From NCBI RefSeq assembly GCF_002196705.1, contig NZ_NADJ01000014.1:42798-106797 (forward strand): a stretch of 64,000 bases of DNA. Reading direction: 5' to 3'. The notes under the pieces were generated by a model. That model ran no database searches and had not been told where the DNA came from. It saw only the letters and a program-made list of their open reading frames with translations. Shown one piece after another: positions 57,659-64,000 of this stretch. Source of the stretch: Desulfosporosinus sp. FKB (GTDB lineage: Bacteria > Bacillota > Desulfitobacteriia > Desulfitobacteriales > Desulfitobacteriaceae). A program made the translations under genes and the position numbers. Positions within the stretch are counted from its first letter, which is position 1. The number at the start of each line of letters is the position of its first letter.

Positions 57659-58477
57659 GTGGTTCAAAAGACTCTTAAAATTATTCATGCGGGTGCTTTA
57701 CAGATGGTTATGGAAAAGTGTCAAGAACATTTCTTACCAAACTACCCAGATCTCCAGATTGAGCTGACAGGAGTTGGTTCAAGAGAAGGAGCAAAACGTT
57801 TACTCACTGGAGAGAAATACGACATCATCGCACTTGCAGATCAAGCCTTATTTGCAGAATTACTTGTGCCCAACCTCGTAAATAATTACTTTATATTTGC
57901 GTCGGATCAAATTGTTATAGGCTGCCACGAAGAATCAAAAGGAAACAAAGAAATTACTCCTGAAAATTGGACCGAAGTGTTACTGAAACCCCAAGTCAGT
58001 TTTGCTCGTTCAGACCATCGTCTTGACCCATGTGGTTATCGAACTCTCATGGTATGGCAATTAGCTGAGAGATTCTATGACAGACCCGGCTTATATTCAA
58101 CTTTAGAAGCTTCATGTATCCCTTATTCAATCTATCCTAAATCAATTGACCTGTCTCAGGCCTTATTAAATGGTCAAGTAGACTACGCATTTCTTTATTC
58201 CTCGGAGGTTAGACAATTGGATCTTCCGTTTATTCCTCTGACGCCAAAAATTAATTTATCGAATCCTGCTTATGCCAAACTTTATGACCAAGCCTCAGTC
58301 AGCCTTGAGAGTAAGATCCCTGGCACAAATATTATAATCCACGGCAGCCCTATAGAATTTGCCATTGGCATAGCAAAGGATAGTTCCCAGCCTGACATTG
58401 CTCAATCGTTTGTTGATTTTCTTACGGGAGAGGAGGGCGCAGCGATTCTCGAGGAATGTGGGTTAACTCCATGCTAA
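57659..58477 (+). CDS. Leaderless WtpA/ModA-like oxyanion-binding protein
   Basis: About 272 residues. It matches tungstate/molybdate binding proteins: HAGALQMVMEKCQEHF, GSREGAKRLLTGEKYDIIALAD, the hallmark DPCGYR in RLDPCGYRTLMVWQLAE, and SIDLSQALLNGQVDYAFLY. Unlike transport versions it has no signal peptide or lipobox, so it should be cytosolic, and no permease or ATPase gene is near. It could be a sensor or chaperone of oxyanions working with PadR. A GTG at 57659, 8 bases after AGGTGGTGG, is preferred over the GTG at 57644. Confidence 0.82.
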   Translation: MVQKTLKIIHAGALQMVMEKCQEHFLPNYPDLQIELTGVGSREGAKRLLTGEKYDIIALADQALFAELLVPNLVNNYFIFASDQIVIGCHEESKGNKEITPENWTEVLLKPQVSFARSDHRLDPCGYRTLMVWQLAERFYDRPGLYSTLEASCIPYSIYPKSIDLSQALLNGQVDYAFLYSSEVRQLDLPFIPLTPKINLSNPAYAKLYDQASVSLESKIPGTNIIIHGSPIEFAIGIAKDSSQPDIAQSFVDFLTGEEGAAILEECGLTPC

Positions 58478-58606
58478 ACCGATTAACCCCTGGAATAACT
58501 CAATAACCATCTTTTGATGTTCTCGAAACGAGAAAATTTATTACTTTAAAGTACTTTAAATTCCTTTCTAATTATTTATTGATTATGGTAATTAGGAGGT
58601 AAAGCC

Positions 58607-59869
58607 ATGGAAACAAGAAGAGAAAATGAGATAAACCAGTCATTAGAAACGCCCAAAGTTGTAAGTCTTTATGAAATCGCAAAAACTTTTCTTCACATAG
58701 GTCTTGTATCTTATAGTCTGGCGGCTTTGGGTGAAGCGAAGAAAGCTTTAGTCGATAAAAAGTATTGGCTGACTGATGAGGAATACTTGAATGGTTTAGC
58801 TCTGTCGCAACTTTTACCTGGAGCACCTACCGTAAACCTCAACACTTACATTGGTTACTTCATTAGGGGTTTTCCCGGTGCCTTAACAGCTAGTATCTTC
58901 TTTGTAATCCCTTGTTTTGTTTCAATGGTACTTCTTGCCCACCTGTATTTAAACTATAACAATGTTCCCTTGGTATCCTCGTTGTTTAAAGGAGTAGGTG
59001 CTTTAGTTGTAGGTCTTGTCTTAAACACTATCCTCGATTTATGGAAAAAAGGGGTAAATACCCCTCAATTAACGATCCTAGCTGTTGGCGGTTTTACTTT
59101 GGTGTGTTTTTTAAAGGTAAATATTATTACCCTTCTCATAGTTGCTGGTATAGTAAGTCTGATTTTTACGTTTTTAACAGTTAAGTATTCTAGCTGGAAA
59201 ACTGTAATGGATAAAAAATTCTGGGTCCCTAAGAAATCTTCACCAAAAGCAGTTTCGGCGATTAAATTTGAATTCAGCAGGAAAAAGTACCTGGTAACGC
59301 TAATTATGCTTGGCATACTGATGTTTATCAATTTTGCTATTAATTTTAGCAATCCTCTCTATAAAAATCTGGGAAATTCCTTATTTGGAATCGGAGGACT
59401 GACCTTCGGAAGCGGCTACGCAATGTTACCCTTTATTCAAAATACCATGGTTAATCAATATCACTTTGTGACTGACAAAGAATTCGGAGTAGCTTTAGCC
59501 CTGAGTTTACTAACGCCTGGACCGGTAACCATAATTTCCGCCTTTATCGGATATAAAGCAGCAGGCATCTTTGGGGCGGCGCTCGCCATGGCAAACATGT
59601 ATCTGCCTTCGTTCGCTGTAGTAAATATTATTTCCGACCTCTATAACCGAGCTGGTCAAGTTGACCAGGTAAAAATGATCATCAGCGGCGTTGTAGCAGC
59701 GTTCATTGGGACGCTATGGGCAACCATTTACAAATTAACTGGCAGTTCACTGGTCGATTTACCTACTTGTGCGCTGGCTTTAGCAGCTTTTGGCGTACAG
59801 CGATTTACCAAGATTGATACACTATGGATAATTATTCCTGGGGCATTACTCTCCATAGTAATCTTCTAA
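58607..59869 (+). CDS. chrA: Chromate transporter (CHR family, two-domain form)
   Basis: 420 residues with about 10-12 transmembrane segments in two homologous halves, each with the CHR signature: LLPGAPTVNLNTYIGYFIRGFPGA near the N-terminus and LLTPGPVTIISAFIGYKAAGI in the second half. CHR proteins export chromate or move related oxyanions such as sulfate. AGGAGG precedes the ATG. It follows the PadR and binding-protein genes after a 129-base gap. Confidence 0.9.
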   Translation: METRRENEINQSLETPKVVSLYEIAKTFLHIGLVSYSLAALGEAKKALVDKKYWLTDEEYLNGLALSQLLPGAPTVNLNTYIGYFIRGFPGALTASIFFVIPCFVSMVLLAHLYLNYNNVPLVSSLFKGVGALVVGLVLNTILDLWKKGVNTPQLTILAVGGFTLVCFLKVNIITLLIVAGIVSLIFTFLTVKYSSWKTVMDKKFWVPKKSSPKAVSAIKFEFSRKKYLVTLIMLGILMFINFAINFSNPLYKNLGNSLFGIGGLTFGSGYAMLPFIQNTMVNQYHFVTDKEFGVALALSLLTPGPVTIISAFIGYKAAGIFGAALAMANMYLPSFAVVNIISDLYNRAGQVDQVKMIISGVVAAFIGTLWATIYKLTGSSLVDLPTCALALAAFGVQRFTKIDTLWIIIPGALLSIVIF

Positions 59870-59888
59870 TATCAACTCTTTCAACAAC

Positions 59889-59923
59889 AGCCCCCCTCAT
59901 TTAGTGTGTGAATGAGGGGGGCT
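59889..59923 (+). terminator. Terminator of the chromate transporter gene
   Basis: AGCCCCCCTCATT and AATGAGGGGGGCT pair perfectly. The T-run is weak on the + strand. Confidence 0.75.
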
Positions 59924-59971
59924 AAGCTTTCTCATCTTTAAATCAGTCACATCTTATAAACTAAAAAGCTG

Positions 59972-60868
59972 TTAGAGTAGATTATTATTTTCAGTAAGAT
60001 TCATCTTAAAGAAATTCAGAAACCTCGAAGCAGCATAGGATATGTACCGTCCTCTTTTCCATGTTAATGCCAATTCAAGATACAGTTGTGAATCTGTTAG
60101 TGGCCGGGATATAACAATCTCCGGATCAAGATCTTGACATATTTTACTGGGTAACAAGGCGACACCTAGCCCAGCAGTCACCATTTGGATCATGAGTTCA
60201 CGCTGCGAAGTTTCAAAAGCTACTTGAGGTATAAAACCGGACAGTTTACACCTGTCCAGAATGATATCATGAAGCTTATAGTCGCTATTGTAAATAATAA
60301 GTTGCTCCCCTTGGAGATTTTCATAGTCAATCATATTATGACACGTTAACCAATGGGTTGGGTTCATAACCACACTGTGAGGATCTCGCTCAAACCAAAT
60401 CCATTCAAAGAGATCACTATCTTCAGGCGTAAAAATACCGAAGTCCAGCAAACCTTCTTGCAGCGATGCTTCAATCTTTTTGGGTCCATATTCATAAAGT
60501 TGGATTTCAATTCTAGGGTAATGCCGTTTAAATGCACCCAAAACATGAGAAAACGTTGTAACAGCAGTGATATGGGGCAAACCAATGTGGACTTTTCCTA
60601 TTTCTTGTTTTTCAAGGCCTTCAAGCTGAACATGTATATTTCTAAAAGAGGCCACAATTTGTTGCGCTTGCTCGAGAATCGCTTTCCCAGCATCGGTCAG
60701 TTCAACATATTTCGTACTTCGATAGAACAACGTTTTTCCCAGCTCAGTTTCTAAATCCTTTATTGCCTTACTGATTGTGGGCTGAGAAATATGAGTTATT
60801 TCAGCGGCTTTACTGAAACTCTTATGCCTGGAAACCTCCAGAAAATATTCTAAATGTCTTATCTCCAT
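59972..60868 (-). CDS. LysR-family transcription regulator
   Basis: 298 residues: an N-terminal winged helix (EIRHLEYFLEVSRHKSFSKAAEITHISQPTISKAIKDLE) and a periplasmic-binding-protein-like effector domain. The ATG at 60868 gives the usual LysR start; the frame opens at 60883. It is divergent from the TDT transporter gene, the usual arrangement for a regulator and its target. Effector unknown. Confidence 0.9.
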   Translation of the reverse strand: MEIRHLEYFLEVSRHKSFSKAAEITHISQPTISKAIKDLETELGKTLFYRSTKYVELTDAGKAILEQAQQIVASFRNIHVQLEGLEKQEIGKVHIGLPHITAVTTFSHVLGAFKRHYPRIEIQLYEYGPKKIEASLQEGLLDFGIFTPEDSDLFEWIWFERDPHSVVMNPTHWLTCHNMIDYENLQGEQLIIYNSDYKLHDIILDRCKLSGFIPQVAFETSQRELMIQMVTAGLGVALLPSKICQDLDPEIVISRPLTDSQLYLELALTWKRGRYISYAASRFLNFFKMNLTENNNLL

Positions 60869-61005
60869 CGTTACACCTAACATTTATTCTAAAATTCGAT
60901 ACACTCTATGCCAAATGAGTATTTTACGAATGGGCCAATACATTTTATAACTAATAGTAAAGATTCAAGTATTAAAGGTTAAATTTAAATTAAGGAGTTT
61001 TCAAT

Positions 61006-62097
61006 GTGCAAGAACAACATTCCATCAAGCATCTGGCCCCCTCCTGGTTTGCTGTAATCATGGGTACCGGTGGATTAGCTAACATCCTCTTCCAATGGCA
61101 AAACGCTTTTCCTATAGGAAACCTTCTAGGTATACTTTTTGCTATTGTTGCAGACCTTCTCTATTTCGTAGTTTTAGTCCCGTGGGTTATTCGTTGGATA
61201 TGTTTTTTTGATTATGCTTACCGCGACCTAAATCACCTTCACACCGGCAATTTCTTCGTAACCATGCCAGTAGCGACAACCATTCTGGGAACGAATATTT
61301 ACCTTATTTGGAGCCATTATCTTAATCAAACTATAGTTTATCATCTTATTCTCGGCTTGTGGATTATTTCGATGATTGGTGTAAGCTTTTTTACCTTTTA
61401 TTCGACGTTTTTGATTATACGGCTTAAAGATACTCCAAGTCCAGACGTCATTAACTTTTCTTGGATTATGGCACCCATTGCTAATATGGCTGTTTTATTG
61501 ATCGGGAACCCGGTTCTCGAACTGACAATTAAAATTCGACCGACATGGAGTCTATCCTTCCTGATCATTAATACAGCCCTATTTGGTATTGGTTTTTTCC
61601 TTTTCATATTTATTAGCGCCATAGTTTTTGTCCGACTAGCTCATCATCCACTCCCCCCAGCGGATAAAATCCCATCCTTCGGCATTTTCATCAGTGCAAT
61701 CGGACTAGCCGTAAGTGCAATTATTGATATTACGAAAAATGCTCACTCATTAGGTTTATTAGCATCAACAGATTTTTCAAATCTGATCTCTGTTGCCGTC
61801 TGGGGATTCGGAATCTGGATTGTTGGCATCATTGTGATGATTAGTATTTATCAAATTAGAAATGGAGGAATTCCCTTTAGCATGGGATGGTGGGCCTTCA
61901 TCTTTCCATTAGCTTCTTATACAATCGCTAGTCAAAAAGTAGCAAGGATATTTATATCCCCTCTCACGGTTGGCTATTCCGAATTCCTAACCATCCTCTT
62001 AATCCTTCTTTGGGTGTATACCTTCAGTAATACCGTTAGAGGAGTATTAAGCGGGAGAGTTTTCACCGGGCCTAGAATGCAATCAAAAGTCTATTGA
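61006..62097 (+). CDS. TDT-family transporter (TehA/SSU1/Mae1-like)
   Basis: 363 residues, about ten transmembrane helices, beginning with the TDT pattern LAPSWFAVIMGTGGLANI. Family members carry sulfite (SSU1), C4-dicarboxylates (Mae1) or small anions (TehA). Sulfite export would suit a sulfur-metabolising host, but the substrate cannot be read. A GTG start lies 8 bases after AAGGAG. The divergent LysR gene probably controls it. Confidence 0.85.
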   Translation: MQEQHSIKHLAPSWFAVIMGTGGLANILFQWQNAFPIGNLLGILFAIVADLLYFVVLVPWVIRWICFFDYAYRDLNHLHTGNFFVTMPVATTILGTNIYLIWSHYLNQTIVYHLILGLWIISMIGVSFFTFYSTFLIIRLKDTPSPDVINFSWIMAPIANMAVLLIGNPVLELTIKIRPTWSLSFLIINTALFGIGFFLFIFISAIVFVRLAHHPLPPADKIPSFGIFISAIGLAVSAIIDITKNAHSLGLLASTDFSNLISVAVWGFGIWIVGIIVMISIYQIRNGGIPFSMGWWAFIFPLASYTIASQKVARIFISPLTVGYSEFLTILLILLWVYTFSNTVRGVLSGRVFTGPRMQSKVY

Positions 62098-62175
62098 ATT
62101 TTGTAATTTAAACTAATTTCTTTAAGCATCGTGGTTTTCCATCCAATAGTTTAGGTACATTTGAATAACAATTAT

Positions 62176-62263
62176 AAGCTCAAGACTTCTAAGCTTGAGC
62201 TTATTACATTTTAGAAATGGGAATTAAGCATATACTTAATCATATTTTATAAAATATGATTAA
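62176..62263 (+). terminator. Hairpin after the TDT gene and a 28-bp perfect palindrome
   Basis: AAGCTCAAG/CTTGAGCTT (about 62177-62203) is a likely terminator. Further on, TTAATCATATTTTA/TAAAATATGATTAA (62236-62263) is a perfect, loopless palindrome, of terminator or operator type. The gap 62098-62485 otherwise holds nothing convincing. Confidence 0.55.
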
Positions 62264-62485
62264 ATTACTTAAATAGCCTAATGAGTAAAAAAGAGGTATA
62301 TTCGGCATCTCGTCGAACTAGTTTCAAGATATTAATAAAGAATTACTGGTTAAACAAGTTCGTAATTCGGATTAACTTATTACTACAGATAATTCATAAA
62401 GTTCGCCCGCTTTATACTACTAGAAATTTGATGATAACGTGGTTTATAGGAGTAGTTTCAGACTATTTATGGAGGAAGATTATTA

Positions 62486-63078
62486 ATGAGAAAAGTTGGT
62501 TTTTTATTGGTTTGATCGTTTTATTCGGCTTCATTGTAGCCCTGAATAGTTCAATTTTTGCTGACAATCCAACCGGAGACACAATTGTCGATGCAATTGA
62601 AAAAACTGGACGAAACGTTACAAAGATTGTGTATTTGGAAGAAGTGAAAGGTGGAGTTGTTGTTTTCTACAAAAAAAGTATTGGCAAAGGAGGAGAATCG
62701 GTAGCTTCAGGTTACGTCAAAAAAACATTGTGGGGATGGCAGTGGAGCTTTGGCGGAGAACATAGCGATGGAGTCTCAAAGGGTTTTAGTGCTCAATATT
62801 TTCCTTATACTAAAGGTACTCCATTTCCATTACTATTTGGCGAAATAAAGGATAAACAAATAAAGCACATAAAGGTAGTGGAGAAAAATGGCACCAATGT
62901 TAAAGAAGCTAAGATAGTCGGAGAAGATACAGATTTGTTATGGTTTACTTTCTTAAATAAATCGGAAGGACCTAATTTCACAATTACGGGAACATCAGGT
63001 GAAGGAACAACTCTCTATTCCCAAGATATCAACACCGACGGTAACAGTTCAGCTCAAACCGTACCCGCTAACACTTAA
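62486..63078 (+). pseudogene. Secreted-type protein, start frameshifted in a T-run
   Basis: The frame open from 62281 codes 265 residues, but its first 68 look like chance translation. An ATG at 62486 with GGAGG ten bases upstream is one base out of frame. If the T-run at 62500-62505 had one more T, the product would begin MRKVGFFIGLIVLFGFIVA and continue LNSSIFADNPTGD, a good signal peptide running into the rest of the frame. The mature part (about 175 residues, with GGVVVFYKKSIGKGGES and LWGWQWSFGGEHSDG) is unassigned. As written, translation from 62486 stops at 62515. It may be a mutation, a slippage site or a sequencing error. Confidence 0.6.
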
Positions 63079-63128
63079 CTAACAAGAAAAGATATAATTT
63101 GTTCAAAAAATGTTAAGGGGGTTAGGAT

Positions 63129-63290
63129 ATGGGAGTTTTCTTTCCGTTATTTATAACACCAACATTGGCCATTATGATATATATACCATTTTTAGCAATT
63201 CCAATAGCCCTGGTCATTTGGTTTATGAGTAAATTTAACAATATCGAAGAATCTCTTCGCAACATTTTAGCAAAACTTGAAGAAAAATAA
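63129..63290 (+). CDS. 53-residue membrane protein
   Basis: An ATG at 63129 preceded by AAGGGGGTTAGG, with TAA at 63288-63290. The product has a hydrophobic segment (MGVFFPLFITPTLAIMIYI, FLAIPIALVIWFM) and a charged C-terminal helix (NNIEESLRNILAKLEEK). No family is recognised with confidence. It follows the secreted-type gene by 50 bases and is probably co-transcribed. Confidence 0.72.
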   Translation: MGVFFPLFITPTLAIMIYIPFLAIPIALVIWFMSKFNNIEESLRNILAKLEEK

Positions 63291-63370
63291 CTATATTTAA
63301 CTGTAACGTATTTAATATAAAGTGTGGAAGTTACCACTTAAAAATACTTTCACTTCTTTCATGAAAACAC

Positions 63371-63401
63371 AGATAGACTGCCTTATTAGGCAGTCTATCG
63401 C
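63371..63401 (-). terminator. Terminator of 5S remnant 1
   Basis: AGACTGCC/GGCAGTCT with flanking GATA/TATC. Read leftward, the hairpin is followed by CTGTGTTTT. The same hairpin recurs at 63751-63778 and 63978-64000. Confidence 0.8.
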
Positions 63402-63458
63402 TTGTTACCTGGCGATGACCTACTAAGGGCAATGCCCCAAGTATTATTGGCCCTGGAA

Positions 63459-63522
63459 CGAAAGGCGAATGAGCCTTTCGCCACACTGCGTCCCGTTACG
63501 CAAACTCCTGCAGTGTGGATCC
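63459..63522 (-). repeat. Two-hairpin palindromic insert E1
   Basis: CGAAAGGC/GCCTTTCG (63459-63480) is followed by CCACACTGC/GCAGTGTGG (63481-63518) and ATCC. It replaces the 5S segment GGTCTTA. Confidence 0.8.
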
Positions 63523-63543
63523 TTTACTTCCGTGTTCGATATA

Positions 63544-63670
63544 CGAAAAGCACGAAAGCCTCCGGTGGAGGGTTTCGCCGAGCCACCAACCCCAGAGAAT
63601 CACTTCGTGGCGAAGTACGAGCTTTTCGCCACGCTGCGTCCCGTTACGCATTCTCCTGCAGCGTGGATCG
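63544..63670 (-). repeat. Two-hairpin palindromic insert E2 with a nested insert
   Basis: The arms CGAAAAGC (63544-63551) and GCTTTTCG (63621-63628) are separated by 69 bases with their own hairpins (GCCTCC/GGAGG; ACTTCG/CGAAGT). CCACGCTGC/GCAGCGTGG (63629-63666) follows. Confidence 0.8.
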
Positions 63671-63750
63671 AACGGGTGGAGCCCCGGACTTCTTCCCTCA
63701 ATGCTTATTATTTTTACTTTAACTTAACCTTTACTTTCATGAAACACAGA

Positions 63751-63778
63751 TAGACTGCCATATTTGGCAGTCTATCGT
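63751..63778 (-). terminator. Terminator of 5S remnant 2
   Basis: GATAGACTGCC/GGCAGTCTATC around ATATTT; the same family as the hairpin after remnant 1. Confidence 0.8.
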
Positions 63779-63785
63779 TTGTTTA

Positions 63786-63946
63786 CCTGGCGATGACCTA
63801 CTTTCCCAGGGGCAATGCCCCAAGTATTCTCGGCCCTGGAGGTCTTAACTTCCGTGTTCGATATACGAAAAGCGGACGAGCTTTTCGCCACGCTGCGTCC
63901 CGATACGCATTCTCCTGCAGCGTGGATCGAACGGGTGGGACCCCGG
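63786..63946 (-). pseudogene. 5S rRNA remnant 2, loop C insertion, 5' end missing
   Basis: Read leftward: CCCACCCGTTC, an insert, CGAACACGGAAGTTAAGACC, TCCAGGGCCGAGAATACTTGG, GGCATTGCCCCTGGG and AAAGTAGGTCATCGCCAGG. The 3' two thirds look like a normal Clostridial 5S. The 5' strand of helices I and II, which should pair with CGCCAGG, is missing, so it is probably not functional. It lies just inside the right edge; an intact 5S probably lies beyond. Confidence 0.75.
63866..63928 (-). repeat. Two-hairpin palindromic insert E3
   Basis: CGAAAAGC/GCTTTTCG (63866-63887) and CCACGCTGC/GCAGCGTGG (63888-63925), in 5S loop C at the same position as E2 in remnant 1. Confidence 0.85.
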
Positions 63947-63977
63947 TAAGTATCTTTCATTTCTTTCATGAAACACA

Positions 63978-64000
63978 GACAGACTGCCTATCGGCAGTCT
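63978..64000 (-). terminator. Third copy of the 5S terminator hairpin, at the right edge
   Basis: AGACTGCC/GGCAGTCT preceded by CACAGAC, running into the end of the window. It implies another 5S unit immediately upstream, outside the window. Confidence 0.7.

Larger units (their letters stand above)
63408..63690 (-). pseudogene. 5S rRNA remnant 1, interrupted by two insertions
   Basis: Read leftward it shows 5S segments in order: CACCCGTTC, CGAACACGGAAGT, CCAGGGCC..AATACTTGGGGCATTGCCC and AGTAGGTCATCGCCAGG (3' end at 63408). The 5' strand of helix I is absent, and about ten bases (CTGGGAAA area) are lost near the 3' end. Two inserts split it: one after the GAACACGGAAGT segment (63459-63522) and one in loop C (63544-63670). 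Protein-like frames across this stretch are chance. Confidence 0.8.

Noticed and set aside
63402..63753. Overlapping open frames of 70-106 residues on the + strand
   Set aside because: They read across antisense 5S rRNA segments and palindromic inserts and have no ribosome binding sites.

Overview
The window reads as the chromosome of an anaerobic, endospore-forming, low-GC Firmicute of the Desulfitobacterium/Desulfosporosinus type (inference). Support comes from SpoVS and SpoIIIE, a FeoAB iron uptake locus, the LdhG/LdhH lactate oxidation pair typical of sulfate reducers and relatives, menaquinone biosynthesis (MenG), an orphan sporulation-type histidine kinase, and the Bacillus-like gene neighbourhood tepA - spoIIIE - mnmH - ymfK - rodZ-like - rimO - pgsA - cinA - recA - recX - rny - ymdB - spoVS. 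No phage, plasmid, CRISPR or defence island is visible.

Layout. 1-5.3 kb: a CBS-domain protein cut by the left edge, menG, a FadR-like TetR regulator and a Fur-controlled feoA-feoB-feoC cluster, all leftward. 5.3-13.3 kb: asparaginase, two small enzymes, a GH18 protein, ComFB, a Crp/Fnr regulator and a Ski2/HelY-like helicase. 13.3-17.1 kb: the ldhG-ldhH lactate operon with a GntR-type operator, then an isolated tRNA-Ala(CGC). 17-31.5 kb: mixed housekeeping genes (TPR protein, GNAT, histidine kinase, P1 peptidase, TetR, glycerate kinase, guaB, HD, PHP, M19 dipeptidase, spoVS, ymdB). 31.6-42.5 kb: the leftward rny-recX-recA-DEAD helicase-cinA-FtsH-like-pgsA-rimO block. 42.6-47.5 kb: the pstSCAB-phoU operon with PhoP-like boxes and a striking 12-bp tandem array upstream. 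48-57 kb: ygiQ, a frameshifted yajQ, rodZ-like, ymfK, mnmH, spoIIIE and tepA. 57-63.3 kb: a rightward PadR / leaderless oxyanion-binding protein / chromate transporter set, a divergent LysR/TDT exporter pair, a secreted-type protein whose start is frameshifted, and a 53-residue membrane protein. 63.4-64 kb: leftward tandem remnants of 5S rRNA genes, each followed by the same terminator, split by short palindromic insertions; an rRNA operon probably lies just beyond the right edge.

The most unusual structures are non-coding. (1) A dispersed palindromic element occurs at four sites; in its two full copies the core lies in opposite orientations between inverted CTTCGGTG/CACCGAAG boundaries. (2) The 5S array carries a two-hairpin element inserted three times, once with a further insertion nested inside it. 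(3) Nine perfect copies of a 12-bp repeat lie upstream of pstS. Two apparent single-base frameshifts (yajQ and the 62.5-kb gene) sit in homopolymers and could be real or sequencing errors. All functional statements rest on reading motifs by eye and on family knowledge; no search was run.
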